A DNA stretch of 64,000 bases from Actinoplanes octamycinicus (GCF_014205225.1 NZ_JACHNB010000001.1:1550001-1614000); one strand, 5' to 3'. Shown: positions 16,086 to 24,298, counted from the first letter of the stretch. Numbers and translations are program-made. Notes: a model not told the origin generated them from the letters alone.

Positions 16086-17233
16086 CAGGCGGTCCCGAGC
16101 TCGATGCGGCGGCCCTCGCGGGCGGACTGCAGGCCGGCCTCGGCGAGCCGGACGCCGCGGGCGCCGGAGGCGAAGTCCCAGGGGAACGCCTCGCCGGCCA
16201 CGACGTGCCGGAGGAACGCCTCCCACTGGACCTTGAAGCCGTTGTCGAACTCCTCGTTGTCCGGCACCTCGGACCACTGGTCGCGGAAGGAGAAGGTGAC
16301 CGGCAGGTCCGGGTTCCACACCGGTTTGGGCGTGGTCGCCCGGTGCTGGATCTTGCAACCGCGCAGGCCGGCGACCGCGCTGCCGTGCGTGCCGTCGACC
16401 TGGAACTCGACCAGCTCGTCGCGGTTGACCCGGACCGCCCAGGAGGAGTTGATCTGGGCGACGATGCCGCCCTCCAGCTCGAAGATCGCGTAGGCGGCGT
16501 CGTCGGCGTCCGCGGTGTACTCCTCGCCGCGCTCGTCGACCCGCTTCTCGACGTGCGTGGCGATCGTCGTCTGCACCCCGCGGACCGCGCCGAACAGCTC
16601 CTCGAGCACGTAGTTCCAGTGCGGGAACATGTCCATCACGATGCCGCCGCCGTCGGCCAGCCGGTAGTTCCAGCTGGGGCGCTGGGCGGCCTGCCAGTCC
16701 CCCTCGAAGACCCAGTAGCCGAACTCGCCGCGCACCGACAGGATCCGGCCGAAGAAGCCGCCGTCGATCAGCCGCTTCAGCTTGCGCAGGCCGGGCAGGA
16801 AGAGCTTGTCCTGGACCACGCCGCTGCGGATGCCGGCCTCGGCGGCCAGCTCGGCCAGCTCCTCGGCGGCCGGCGAGCTCTCGGCGAGCGGCTTCTCGGT
16901 GTAGACGTGCTTGCCGGCCGCGATCGCCTGCCGGATCGCCTTCTCCCGCTGCTGGGTGACCTGCGCGTCGAAGTAGATCTCCACGTCCGGACGGGCGAGC
17001 GCGGCGTCCAGGTCGGTGGTCCACTCGGTGAGGCCGTGCCGCGCGGCGATCGCGGCGAGCTTGTCCGGATCGCGGCCGACCAGGATCGGCTCCGGCCAGA
17101 TGTGCCCGCCGCCGGGCAGGGCGACGCCGCCCTGCTCCCGGATGGCGAGCAGCGAGCGGACCAGGTGCTGCCGGTAACCCATCCGGCCGGTCACTCCGTT
17201 GATCACAATGCCGATCGATCTGCGCGCTGCCAT
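16085..17233 (-). CDS. Gfo/Idh/MocA-family oxidoreductase
   Basis: NAD(P)-dependent sugar or polyol dehydrogenase of 382 residues. The N-terminal Rossmann segment reads IGIVINGVTGRMGYRQHLVRSL, followed by AGKHVYTEKPLAESS (the family EKP motif, catalytic Lys) and a C-terminal sheet domain with GGGIVMDMFPHWNYVLEELFG. The glycine pattern is slightly unusual (GVTGRMG). First gene of the sugar operon; 24 bases upstream of its start lies a perfect LacI-type palindrome (17257-17272). No LacI gene is present in the window, so the repressor is encoded elsewhere. Confidence 0.9.
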   Translation of the reverse strand: MAARRSIGIVINGVTGRMGYRQHLVRSLLAIREQGGVALPGGGHIWPEPILVGRDPDKLAAIAARHGLTEWTTDLDAALARPDVEIYFDAQVTQQREKAIRQAIAAGKHVYTEKPLAESSPAAEELAELAAEAGIRSGVVQDKLFLPGLRKLKRLIDGGFFGRILSVRGEFGYWVFEGDWQAAQRPSWNYRLADGGGIVMDMFPHWNYVLEELFGAVRGVQTTIATHVEKRVDERGEEYTADADDAAYAIFELEGGIVAQINSSWAVRVNRDELVEFQVDGTHGSAVAGLRGCKIQHRATTPKPVWNPDLPVTFSFRDQWSEVPDNEEFDNGFKVQWEAFLRHVVAGEAFPWDFASGARGVRLAEAGLQSAREGRRIELGTA

Positions 17234-17256
17234 GTGCGGTTACCTCCGGATGCTTA

Positions 17257-17272
17257 AGGAAAGCGCTTTCCT
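17257..17272. promoter_or_regulatory. LacI-family operator of the sugar operon
   Basis: AGGAAAGCGCTTTCCT is a perfect 16-bp palindrome with the central CG typical of LacI/GalR-family sites. It lies 24 bases upstream of the Gfo/Idh start and fits repression of the three-gene operon. Confidence 0.75.
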
Positions 17273-17400
17273 GCTGCTGGCAGCGTAGGACTTCGAAGCC
17301 GTTCGAACAAGGGGCGCGACGATGTCCACATCGGTTGGCACCCCTTCCGCAGGCCGCGGCGGAACGCTAATCTGGCCGGAAGTTGATCACGGGGGAAACC

Positions 17401-18321
17401 ATGCGCCGTCGCACCGCCGCCCTGTCCACCATCACCGCCCTGGCCACCGGGCTGACCCTGACCGCACCGGCCCAGGCCGCCGAGCCCGCCGCCACCGATG
17501 TGGACGGTCCGGCGATCAGCATGTCGTTCCCGCAGGCCGACGGCTACGTCAGCGTCCACCGGCCGTTCTCGATCCACGCGACCGACCCGGACGACATCGA
17601 CCGGATCGAGCTGTCCCTGAACGGCCAGCCGGCCGGCACGGTGCCGCTCACCGGCTGGGACCGCAACCAGGTCGTTCTCGACCCGGCCACCCCGAACGGG
17701 CCGCTGGCCGTGACCGTCCAGGCCTACGACCGGCTCGGCAACGTCAGCGAGCTGACCCGCACCGTGGTGGTCGACAACGACCAGCCGGTCTTCACCGGCA
17801 CCCCGGGCGGATACTTCCTCCGCGGCACCGTCACCGTGAGCGTCACCGGCCTCCGCGACGCGACCGGCCCGGCCTACCTCAGCGCCTACTTCGGCAATCA
17901 CCTGGCGGTCGCCGGCACCCCGGAGAGCCCCTGGACGGTCCAGCTCAACACCACCGAGGTCCAGGACGGCGGCAAGATCCTGACCTGGGAGGTGACCGAC
18001 AAGGCCGGCAACCTCACCCAGCTGCAGCGGCAGGTCTGCGTGGACAACACCGCGCCGGCCAAGGTGACCTGGCTCAAGGCCCCGAAGAACAAGGCGAAGC
18101 TGCGCGGCAAGGTGACCATCAAGGCGGACGCCGCCGACCCGTTCGGCATCTCGCGGGTGCAGTTGCTGGTCAACGGCAAGGTCGCGGCCACCGACGCGCA
18201 GCGGCGCTACTCCTTCACGCTGAACCCGAAGAAGTACGGCAAGAAGTTCACCGTGCAGCTGCGCGCCTACGACCAGGCGGGGAACGTCAAGTACTCGACC
18301 AAGCGGACCTACCGCCGCTGA
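17401..18321 (+). CDS. Secreted bacterial Ig-like repeat protein, family copy 1
   Basis: A secreted protein of 306 residues: a signal peptide (about 1-25, ending APAQAAE) and three successive Ig-like (Big-type) domains with YDRLGNVSELTRTVVVDN-type borders. The last 50 or so residues are basic (VQLLVNGKVAATD ... NPKKYGKKFTVQLRAYDQAGNVKY ... RTYRR). The same tail ends three other proteins in this window (22217, 28381 and 45540). Ig-like folds commonly mediate adhesion or wall binding; the real role is unknown. ATG 17401 is chosen for the GGGGGAA just upstream. Confidence 0.82.
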   Translation: MRRRTAALSTITALATGLTLTAPAQAAEPAATDVDGPAISMSFPQADGYVSVHRPFSIHATDPDDIDRIELSLNGQPAGTVPLTGWDRNQVVLDPATPNGPLAVTVQAYDRLGNVSELTRTVVVDNDQPVFTGTPGGYFLRGTVTVSVTGLRDATGPAYLSAYFGNHLAVAGTPESPWTVQLNTTEVQDGGKILTWEVTDKAGNLTQLQRQVCVDNTAPAKVTWLKAPKNKAKLRGKVTIKADAADPFGISRVQLLVNGKVAATDAQRRYSFTLNPKKYGKKFTVQLRAYDQAGNVKYSTKRTYRR

Positions 18322-18324
18322 CCC

Positions 18325-19371
18325 TCACCCCGCCATTGGCTGGTTGACCGGCGCCAGCCGGTCGACCGCCCTCGCCTCGGCGACCAGGATGACCGCGGCC
18401 AGCAGTGACAGCCCGATGATCGCCGGGGCCAGCGGGTTCGCGATCTGGTTGCCGAGCGGGTACATCAACTCGGTGCGGAGCAGCACCGCCGAGCTGGACG
18501 CCGGCCACATGCTGGCCACGCAGTCGAAGCTGTTCACCACGGCGGCGGTCAACGCCGGCAGGCTGATCAGCAGCGCCCGCCGCCGGGTGCCGGGCGCGGT
18601 CCGGGACACCCGGTGCGCCAGCCAGGTCAGGCCCTGGCCGGCCAGCAGGCCGCCGATCAGGAAACCGGCGATCGCCCCGGCCAGCAGGCCGGGCGGCTCG
18701 ACCGGGTACCAGAAGATGGTCATCCCGGTCCGGTCGTAGGTGCCGCTGACCCGGACCAGGGCGCCGTCCCGCTCGGCCCAGAACACCCCGTCCGGCGCGT
18801 TCTCGTCGCCGCGCACCAGGTCGCCCATGGTCCAGCCGTCGTTCCGCAGCGTCCGGTACGCCTCCGTCACCACCACCGAAGCGTCCGGCACCCGGTCGTA
18901 GCCGCGCGACTGCTCGTCCGGCACCGGGCGGGACCCGGCCCAGCCCTCTCCGCCGTAGCCGTACAGCGTCCCGGACGTCCCGGCGAGATAGGCCAGCTCC
19001 ACCGGGAGGTAACCGGACGCGTCCGACGTGGTGGCCGGTGGCTGCCCGGCCAGCCGGTCGGCGAGCGCGGCCAGCCGGGGCGGCTCCGGGCTCCGCGCGG
19101 CGTAGACGGCGAGCGCGCCGGCCCCGCTCATCACCAGCGCCACCCAGAGCGCCACGAACCCGACCAGCACGCCGCTGATCCGGCCCGGCGGCACGAATCG
19201 GTAGCGCAGGCCGACCAGCAGCAGGTACATCGCCTCGCCGCGGGACGGCCGGGTCTGACCCGGCTCGGCCGCGTCCAGCAGCGTGGTCAGGATCTCCAGG
19301 CCACGCTCACGACGGTAGAAGCGCGGGTAGGCCCAGAGCAGGCGGCGGTAGGAGAGCTCCAGCTCAGGCAT
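18325..19371 (-). CDS. Membrane protein co-encoded with a PadR regulator
   Basis: A 348-residue protein with a cytoplasmic N-terminus (MPELELSYRRLLWAYPRFYRRERGLEILTTLLDAAEPGQTRPSRGEAMYLLLVGLRYR) like that found beside actinobacterial PadR genes. A membrane segment at about 65-90, an extracytoplasmic domain of about 140 residues and three or four further membrane segments follow. It overlaps the PadR gene by 8 bases. PadR-linked membrane proteins often act in drug or envelope responses, but nothing here fixes the function. Convergent with the Ig-like gene, only 3 bases apart. Confidence 0.78.
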   Translation of the reverse strand: MPELELSYRRLLWAYPRFYRRERGLEILTTLLDAAEPGQTRPSRGEAMYLLLVGLRYRFVPPGRISGVLVGFVALWVALVMSGAGALAVYAARSPEPPRLAALADRLAGQPPATTSDASGYLPVELAYLAGTSGTLYGYGGEGWAGSRPVPDEQSRGYDRVPDASVVVTEAYRTLRNDGWTMGDLVRGDENAPDGVFWAERDGALVRVSGTYDRTGMTIFWYPVEPPGLLAGAIAGFLIGGLLAGQGLTWLAHRVSRTAPGTRRRALLISLPALTAAVVNSFDCVASMWPASSSAVLLRTELMYPLGNQIANPLAPAIIGLSLLAAVILVAEARAVDRLAPVNQPMAG

Positions 19372-19705
19372 GCTGAACTCCCCCGATGAAGCCGAACGCC
19401 TCGCGCAGCCGGGTGGCGGCCACCTTCGCGTTCGACTGGAGCCTCGCCACCGCCTCCTCGAGCGCCGCGCGCCCGTCGTCGGAGAGGACGTAGTAGCGGC
19501 GCAGCCGGCCGCCCACCGCCTCCTCCCGATCCACGACGATCAGGCCGTCCGAGCTGAGCCGGTCGAGCGCGGCGTAGAGGGTCCCGGCCTTGAGCCGCAC
19601 CCGGCCGCCGGAGAGTTGCTCGACCGCCTGCATGATCCCGTAACCGTGCAGGGGCGTACGCACCAGCGCGGTCAGGATGAAGAAGGTCGGCTCCTGCATC
19701 GTCAT
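19364..19705 (-). CDS. PadR-family transcriptional repressor
   Basis: Winged-helix regulator of 113 residues: TFFILTALVRTPLHGYGIMQAVEQLSGGRVRLKAGTLYAALDRLSSDGLIVVDREEAVGGRLRRYYVLSDDGRAALEEAVARL is a textbook PadR N-terminal domain. It probably represses its own operon, including the membrane protein that follows. ATG 19705 is chosen because a strong promoter ends 7 bases before it, suggesting a leaderless transcript; the upstream GTG (19714) would overlap the -10 box. Confidence 0.92.
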   Translation of the reverse strand: MTMQEPTFFILTALVRTPLHGYGIMQAVEQLSGGRVRLKAGTLYAALDRLSSDGLIVVDREEAVGGRLRRYYVLSDDGRAALEEAVARLQSNAKVAATRLREAFGFIGGVQHA

Positions 19706-19712
19706 GGCCGTC

Positions 19713-19740
19713 ACTATAGACGATCTTTATATACAGTCAA
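19713..19740 (-). promoter_or_regulatory. Promoter of the padR operon
   Basis: On the minus strand TTGACT (19740-19735), a 16-base spacer and TATAGT (19718-19713), close to the consensus for the main sigma factor. The start codon is only 7 bases downstream, so the mRNA is probably leaderless. The AT-rich spacer could also hold the PadR-binding site. Confidence 0.7.
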
Positions 19741-19840
19741 TCTGCATATGAGCCCCGGGCCGCCCGCGCCTCGACCGCGTCCAGCAGCAGGCCCAGGGCC
19801 AGCTCGAGCTGGTCCTCGCGGTTCACCTCGCTCAGGCGAT
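19737..19840 (-). pseudogene. 3' remnant of a TetR-family regulator gene
   Basis: The minus strand reads RLSEVNREDQLELALGLL and then LLDAVEARAARGSYAD before a stop, the typical C-terminal helix of a TetR repressor. Everything upstream is missing, replaced by a permease fragment on the other strand. The stop overlaps the padR promoter. Not expected to be functional. Confidence 0.5.
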
Positions 19841-19963
19841 GGGTGGTTCAACCTGGCCGCGCCGGCGCTGATCGTGCTGCTCGGTGTCGCGGCCGCCGCG
19901 GTCGCCAAGTGGCGCCGCCGCTCGTCCTACTTCGTCAAGCCCGCCGTCGAGGAGACCGCATGA
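19838..19963 (+). pseudogene. 3' remnant of an amino-acid/base permease gene
   Basis: Forty codons reading WFNLAAPALIVLLGVAAAAV followed by AKWRRRSSYFVKPAVEETA and a stop: a last membrane segment and basic tail of a permease (APC-like, inferred). No start codon or upstream part survives. Its stop overlaps the ATG of the amidohydrolase remnant (ATGA), which shows that the two once formed an operon. Confidence 0.5.
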
Positions 19964-20351
19964 CCACCGCTGACCTGCTCTTCACCGGTGGACCGGGCAG
20001 TGCGCGAGGCGCTGGACGCGATCCAAGCGGCCCGGGTCCGGAACGGCTTCCGGGACACCCGGCCGCACCTGGCCCACCTCCAGGTGGTCGACCCGGCCGA
20101 CGTGCCGCGGCTCCGGCAGCTGGGCGCGACCGCGAACCTGCAGCCGCTGTGGGCGGCGCACGAACCGCAGATGGACGAGCTGACCATCCCGTTCCTGGAC
20201 CCGGGACGACAGCGGCTGCCTTCGTACCGGAAACGTCGCGGACCTGGTGGTCCTCGACCGCGACCCGTTCGACGGACCGGTCGCCGAGATCGCCGCGACG
20301 AAGGTCGCGATGACCTTCGTCGGCGGCGAGCTGGTTTATTCGAGGGTGTGA
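19960..20351 (+). pseudogene. Amidohydrolase (YtcJ-like) gene reduced to three fragments
   Basis: Three pieces of one amidohydrolase family 3 protein remain in different reading frames. They are a start (MTTADLLFTGGP, 19960-19995), an internal part (DAIQAARVRNGFRDTRPHLAHLQVVDPADVPRLRQLGATANLQPLWAAHEP, about 19988-20212) and the C-terminus (NVADLVVLDRDPFDGPVAEI ... GGELVYSRV, ending at 20351). The metal-binding core is deleted, so the gene is dead. The tail overlaps the end of the convergent gene at 20336. Confidence 0.65.
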
Positions 20352-20884
20352 AGGGCGGCGAGGAGGCAGGAGCGGCACATGTCCCGGCTCGTCCACTCGG
20401 CGAAGATGTCCACGGACGGCGGCTGCTCCTCCTCGCGCCACTCCGGATTCCCCATCCCGCAGACCTCGCGGCGGTAGCGCAACGGGGCGTCGGTGATCGG
20501 CGCCCCGCACAGCGCGTGAGTATTCACTTGTGACAAATGCCGCACCGTGTCGCGGGCCCCGAAGACCAGTTCGTACGTCTCCTGGACCCGCCACTGCAGG
20601 TACGGCGAGTGCGGACCGAGCACCATGGACCGTCGCGGACAGTAGACGGCATGCCATCCGTGATCATCGGGTGCGTACCTGATCACCACGGGTATCAGCT
20701 CGTCAACCGGGGCGTGCGGCCGGTCCGGGAATCTCGGCAGCGGGTCACCGGAAACTCGCGCTCGGTAGTGTTCCACGTGGAACGTGGCGTGCAGGGAATC
20801 GACCATCGCGGCGACAACCGTGCTGTATTCGGCATACCGCACGCTGCCGTCCGGGAAACGGACCGTGGCCATCCAGGTACCCAC
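20336..20884 (-). CDS. Protein of unknown function with a C-terminal Cys-rich motif
   Basis: A 182-residue cytoplasmic protein without hydrophobic segments. The first half begins MATVRFPDGSVRYAEYSTVVAAMVDSLHATF; the second half has well-placed Cys (HALCGAPITD, EVCGMGNPEW, DMCRSCLLAALHTL), suggesting a bound zinc. No family recognised. The start at GTG 20884 has AGGAGG five bases upstream. A parS-like 14-bp palindrome (20770-20783) lies inside the coding sequence where it encodes HVEH. The 3' end overlaps the amidohydrolase remnant. Confidence 0.72.
   Translation of the reverse strand: MGTWMATVRFPDGSVRYAEYSTVVAAMVDSLHATFHVEHYRARVSGDPLPRFPDRPHAPVDELIPVVIRYAPDDHGWHAVYCPRRSMVLGPHSPYLQWRVQETYELVFGARDTVRHLSQVNTHALCGAPITDAPLRYRREVCGMGNPEWREEEQPPSVDIFAEWTSRDMCRSCLLAALHTLE
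20770..20783. other. parS-like palindrome
   Basis: GTTCCACGTGGAAC is a perfect 14-bp palindrome that differs from the ParB site core GTTTCACGTGAAAC at one position in each arm. It sits inside a coding sequence, as many chromosomal parS sites do. A single site is weak evidence; E-box-like dyads also occur by chance. Confidence 0.4.
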
Positions 20885-20955
20885 CGCGACCTCCTCGGTC
20901 CTAAAACCCGGGACGCACGCTAATCCGCCGCGGCAAGACCAGGCAGGATCAGGGC

Positions 20956-21297
20956 ATGCCTCTGCTCTTCTCGTACGGCACCCTGCAGGATCCCGCTGTC
21001 CAACGAGCCAACTTCGGAAGGGAGCTGGAGGGCCGGGCGGACAGCCTGCCCGGGTACGCGGAACGACTCCTGGAGATCACCGACCCGGAGGTGGTGGCGA
21101 CCAGCGGCAAGACGCACCACCCGATCGTCGTGGAGACCGGCGAGGACGGCGACCGGGTGCCCGGCACGGTGTTCGAGGTGACCGAGGACGAGCTGATCAC
21201 CGCGGACAAGTACGAAGTGGACGACTACCACCGGGTCCTGGTCTCGCTCGGCTCCGGGGTCCGGGCCTGGGTGTACGTGAGCGCCGCCGCCTACTGA
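20956..21297 (+). CDS. Gamma-glutamylcyclotransferase-like (AIG2 fold) protein
   Basis: A 113-residue protein beginning LLFSYGTLQDPAVQRANFGRELEG, the family's YGTL substrate-binding signature, with PGTVFEVTEDELITADKYEVDDYHRVLVSLGSGVRAWVYV at the end (Glu in the DxYE segment as candidate catalytic residue). Family members cleave gamma-glutamyl amines or peptides to 5-oxoproline. ATG start; 9 bases separate it from the following membrane protein gene, so the two may be co-transcribed. Confidence 0.87.
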   Translation: MPLLFSYGTLQDPAVQRANFGRELEGRADSLPGYAERLLEITDPEVVATSGKTHHPIVVETGEDGDRVPGTVFEVTEDELITADKYEVDDYHRVLVSLGSGVRAWVYVSAAAY

Positions 21298-21306
21298 CAG
21301 CACACC

Positions 21307-22131
21307 GTGGTCCTGCTCCTCAAGTTCCTGCTCGCCCCGCTGCTCGTCGTCGCCTCCACGCTGGCCGGCCGCCGCTGGGGTCCGCGGGTGGCCGGCCTGC
21401 TGGTCACCTTCCCGATCGTGGCCGGCCCGATCCTGCTGATCACCTGCCTGGACCACGGCACGGCTTTCGGCGCCCGGGCGGCGTCGGCGTCGCTGCTGGG
21501 TCTGATCACGCTGGCCCTCTTCGCGGTGGTCTACGCCTACGCCGGCCGCCGGTACGGGTGGTTCCCGGCGCTGGCCGTCGCCTGGCTCGCGAACCTCGCC
21601 GGCGACGCCCTGCTGGCCCAGCTCACGCTCTCCGCGTGGGCGGCGTTCCCGCTGGTCGCCGTCGCGATCTGGCTGGCCTACCGGGCGGTCACGGCGATCG
21701 ACCGGCCGGAGACCGCGCCGCGGCCGGCGGCGCCGCCGTGGTGGGACCTGCCGGCCCGGGCGGTGACCACCGCCGCGCTGGTCGTCACGGTCACCAGCGC
21801 CGCGGACGCGCTCGGACCGACGATCACCGGGATCCTGGCGCCGTTCCCGATCGCGACCAGCGTGGTCACCGCGTTCGTCCGGGCCCAGCAAGGGCCGGCG
21901 GCGACCATCCGGACGCTGACCGGGGTGACGCGCGGGCTGACCGGCTTCGCGGTCTTCTGCTTCCTGGTCGCGGTGCTGCTCGGCCCGCTCGGCACCGCCC
22001 CGGCGTTCGGCCTGGCACTGCTCGGCGCCGTGGCGACCCCGCTGCTCCTCGGCGCCCGGCGACCCGGGCGCCCGCCGACGGCACCGGCTCCCTCTGATGC
22101 GGCACTGTCGACGAACCCCGGCGATCGATGA
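21307..22131 (+). CDS. Multi-pass membrane protein
   Basis: Unknown 274-residue protein with eight or nine hydrophobic segments in two similar halves. Each half has a GP..GLL/ITGILAPFPIATS-like segment (RRWGPRVAGLLVTFPIVAGPIL and LGPTITGILAPFPIATSVVTAFV), which suggests an inverted or tandem duplication of a four-helix unit. The C-terminal tail of about 30 residues is Pro/Ala-rich. It starts (GTG) 9 bases after the AIG2-like gene. Confidence 0.73.
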   Translation: MVLLLKFLLAPLLVVASTLAGRRWGPRVAGLLVTFPIVAGPILLITCLDHGTAFGARAASASLLGLITLALFAVVYAYAGRRYGWFPALAVAWLANLAGDALLAQLTLSAWAAFPLVAVAIWLAYRAVTAIDRPETAPRPAAPPWWDLPARAVTTAALVVTVTSAADALGPTITGILAPFPIATSVVTAFVRAQQGPAATIRTLTGVTRGLTGFAVFCFLVAVLLGPLGTAPAFGLALLGAVATPLLLGARRPGRPPTAPAPSDAALSTNPGDR

Positions 22132-22216
22132 CACCGCTCGGCGGGAGACGACACGGGTCGCATGCGAGATCCCGCAGACCCGGTGACCTGCGGTCCTTGG
22201 GTCGTTGATGCGGCGG

Positions 22217-23698
22217 TCAGCGGCGGTAGGTGCGCTTGGTCGAGTACTTGACGTTGCCCGCCTTGTCGTAGGCGCGCAGCTGCACGGTGAACTTCTTGCC
22301 GTACTTCTTCGGGTTCAGCGTGAAGCGGTAGCCTGCGGTGTAGTCGGTGGCCACCACCTTGCCGTTGACCAGCAGCTGGACCTTCGCGACGCCGTTGCGG
22401 TCGCTCGCCGCGGCGGCGAGCGTGGTCTTCTTGGTGACCCTCGCGTTGTTCTTCGGCCGCTTGGTGACCGACAGGGCGGGCGCGGTGTTGTCGACGATGA
22501 CGGTCCGGCTCACCGTCCCGCGATTGCCCAGCTTGTCGACGGCCCACCAGGTCACCGTCTTGATGCCGTCCGCGCCGGCGCGGACCCATTGCGAGCTGGT
22601 GTACTGGTACTCGATGCCGGTGTAGGCGACTCCGTTCGCGTCGCTCGCGCGGACCGTGGTGAGGAACGACGTCCCGCGGATCAGGGCCCGCTCAGCGGGG
22701 TACACCACCATGACCGGAGCGGTCTTGTCGATGGTGACCGCGAACGACTTCGACGAGGTGTGGCCCGCCGCATCCCAGACGCTGAGTTCCACGGTTGCGG
22801 TCGGCGCCGGGAATTCGCCGGCCGCCCAGCTGAAAGTCGGATCGGACGACAGCAGCTCGCCGTTCACCCGCCACTCGAACCGGGTGATCGGTGACTCGTC
22901 GTCGATCACCGGCGTCAGTCCGGTGCTGCCACCGACCACGCCGGTGCCGGTGTCCACCCGGCTGGTCGTCCACATGCTCGCCGCTTCGACCTGCTGGATG
23001 ACCGGCGCGGTGTCGTCCACGATGTACTCGGTGCATGTGACGGTGACATTGCCGGCCCGGTCGGTCACCTGGACACACGGCGGGTTGCCCTCGACCGTGG
23101 CGTTCCAGACGAAGGACCAGGGCGCCGCGGTCAGGGTGGCGAGCGCGGAACCGTTCGGCCCATCGAGAACCCGGACCGTCGTGGTGTCGGCCGGCACCTC
23201 GGTGAACTCCATGGTGACCGGTCCGGAGCGCATCGACGAGCGGTTGGCCGGCGACGTGGTCACCACCGGCTGCACGTTGTCCACGTGCACCCGGACGGCG
23301 ACCGGCTCACTACCGTTGCCGGCCGCGTCGAACGCCTGCACGGTGAAGGTGCTGTCGAACTCGTTGCCGAGGCGGAACGTGGTGATCGCCTTGCAGGCCC
23401 AGAGTCCCGCGGTGGGCGAGGTCTGACAGGTGCCGTAGGCAGCGGGCTCGCCGGGCGTGTCCACCGCGAGCGCGACGCGGGTGACCTGGACGTCGTCGGT
23501 CGCTGTCACCCGGAACAGCGGCACCGCCCGGACCGCTTGACCGTCGGTCAGGCCGATGCTGGTGATGACCGGCTTGGTGGTGTCCGCGGCCGGGTCGTCG
23601 GCAGCCGCCGGCAGCGCGCCGGCGAGCACCAGACCGCCCGCGAGAGACGCCGCCGTCGTGGCGCGCAAGGCCCAGCCGCGGCGCGATGTCGTATCCAT
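22217..23698 (-). CDS. Secreted bacterial Ig-like repeat protein, family copy 2
   Basis: About 493 residues: a signal peptide (to about residue 33, ALPAAADD), four to five Ig-like units separated by DNVQPVVTT / DDTAPVIQQ / DKTAPVMVV / DNTAPALSV borders, and the family tail VQLLVNGKVVATDYTAGYRF followed by NPKKYGKKFTVQLRAYDKAG and RTYRR. Two Cys pairs (TCQTS/WACKA and CVQVT/VTCTE) could form disulfides outside the cell. ATG 23698 suits the GGGGGA ribosome site better than ATG 23704. Function unknown; extracellular binding or adhesion is plausible. Confidence 0.84.
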   Translation of the reverse strand: MDTTSRRGWALRATTAASLAGGLVLAGALPAAADDPAADTTKPVITSIGLTDGQAVRAVPLFRVTATDDVQVTRVALAVDTPGEPAAYGTCQTSPTAGLWACKAITTFRLGNEFDSTFTVQAFDAAGNGSEPVAVRVHVDNVQPVVTTSPANRSSMRSGPVTMEFTEVPADTTTVRVLDGPNGSALATLTAAPWSFVWNATVEGNPPCVQVTDRAGNVTVTCTEYIVDDTAPVIQQVEAASMWTTSRVDTGTGVVGGSTGLTPVIDDESPITRFEWRVNGELLSSDPTFSWAAGEFPAPTATVELSVWDAAGHTSSKSFAVTIDKTAPVMVVYPAERALIRGTSFLTTVRASDANGVAYTGIEYQYTSSQWVRAGADGIKTVTWWAVDKLGNRGTVSRTVIVDNTAPALSVTKRPKNNARVTKKTTLAAAASDRNGVAKVQLLVNGKVVATDYTAGYRFTLNPKKYGKKFTVQLRAYDKAGNVKYSTKRTYRR

Positions 23699-23907
23699 CA
23701 GCATGCGTCCCCCATGATCGACTGCGCCGAGGTTAGAGACTTCGGCGACGGTCGATCAAGAGGTTTCCCGCACCGGGCCGAAACGGTACCGTCCCGTTAC
23801 CGGACGACCGGCCGGCAAGACCGAGAACGTGGCCGGACGGCGGTTGTCCGGGCTCGGGGCGGTAGGGAAGGCTTTCGGCTCGTTCGCTGCCGAGTCCTGG
23901 AGTTCGC

Positions 23908-24102
23908 ATGCCTGACCGCACCCTGCGTCGCACGGTGGCCGTTGCCGCGCTCGTCTTCATCGGCGCCGCCCTGCTGATCCTGAGCGGTCTGCTGCCGGGA
24001 AGTGTCAAGGACGCGGTCTACCTGCTCCTCCCGGTCACCTGGCTGACCATCTGCTGCGGCCTGGCCAGCCTGGCCCTGTCCCGCACCCGCCGCGCCGGCT
24101 GA
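23908..24102 (+). CDS. Small two-helix membrane protein
   Basis: A 64-residue protein with two hydrophobic segments (VAVAALVFIGAALLILSGLL and a second around LLLPVTWLTICCGLASLAL) and a basic tail SRTRRAG. Its size suggests a modulator or structural membrane peptide; no family recognised. The ATG lacks a strong ribosome site. A 16-bp tandem repeat starts immediately after the stop codon. Confidence 0.55.
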   Translation: MPDRTLRRTVAVAALVFIGAALLILSGLLPGSVKDAVYLLLPVTWLTICCGLASLALSRTRRAG

Positions 24103-24193
24103 GCCCGGCCCGAGCAAGGCCCGGCCCGAGCAAGGCCCGGCCCGAGCAAGGCCCGGCCTGAGCAAGGGCCGGCCCGGGCAAGGGCCGGCCCGA
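24103..24193. repeat. 16-bp tandem repeat, about 5.5 copies
   Basis: Unit GAGCAAGGCCCGGCCC repeats with exact 16-base period (unit starts near 24112, 24128, 24144, 24160 and 24176), with a few substitutions in the last copies. It occupies the 3' region of the small membrane protein gene, before the nitrate reductase promoter. Its GGCCCGGCC parts can form short hairpins. Confidence 0.85.
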
Positions 24194-24282
24194 GGCCCGG
24201 GCGGGATCAGGCGCCGCGGCGCGGGCTCACAACCCGGCCCCGGTGATCGTGAGGATCGGGTAACCCTCGCAGCACCTTCCGG

Positions 24283-24298
24283 GTGACAGCCTGGTAAT
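24283..24298 (+). promoter_or_regulatory. Candidate GlnR box upstream of nitrate reductase
   Basis: GTGAC-N6-GTAAT fits the actinobacterial GlnR half-site pattern (GTnAC-N6-GnAAC/GTnAT). A looser GTAAC-N6-AGCAC pair lies about 23 bases upstream. The box ends 11 bases before a TAGCGT -10-like element (24309-24314), suitable for activation. GlnR is the known activator of nitrate assimilation in actinomycetes. Confidence 0.5.

Noticed and set aside
24103..24193. Possible CRISPR array
   Set aside because: A 16-bp head-to-tail repeat without unique spacers.
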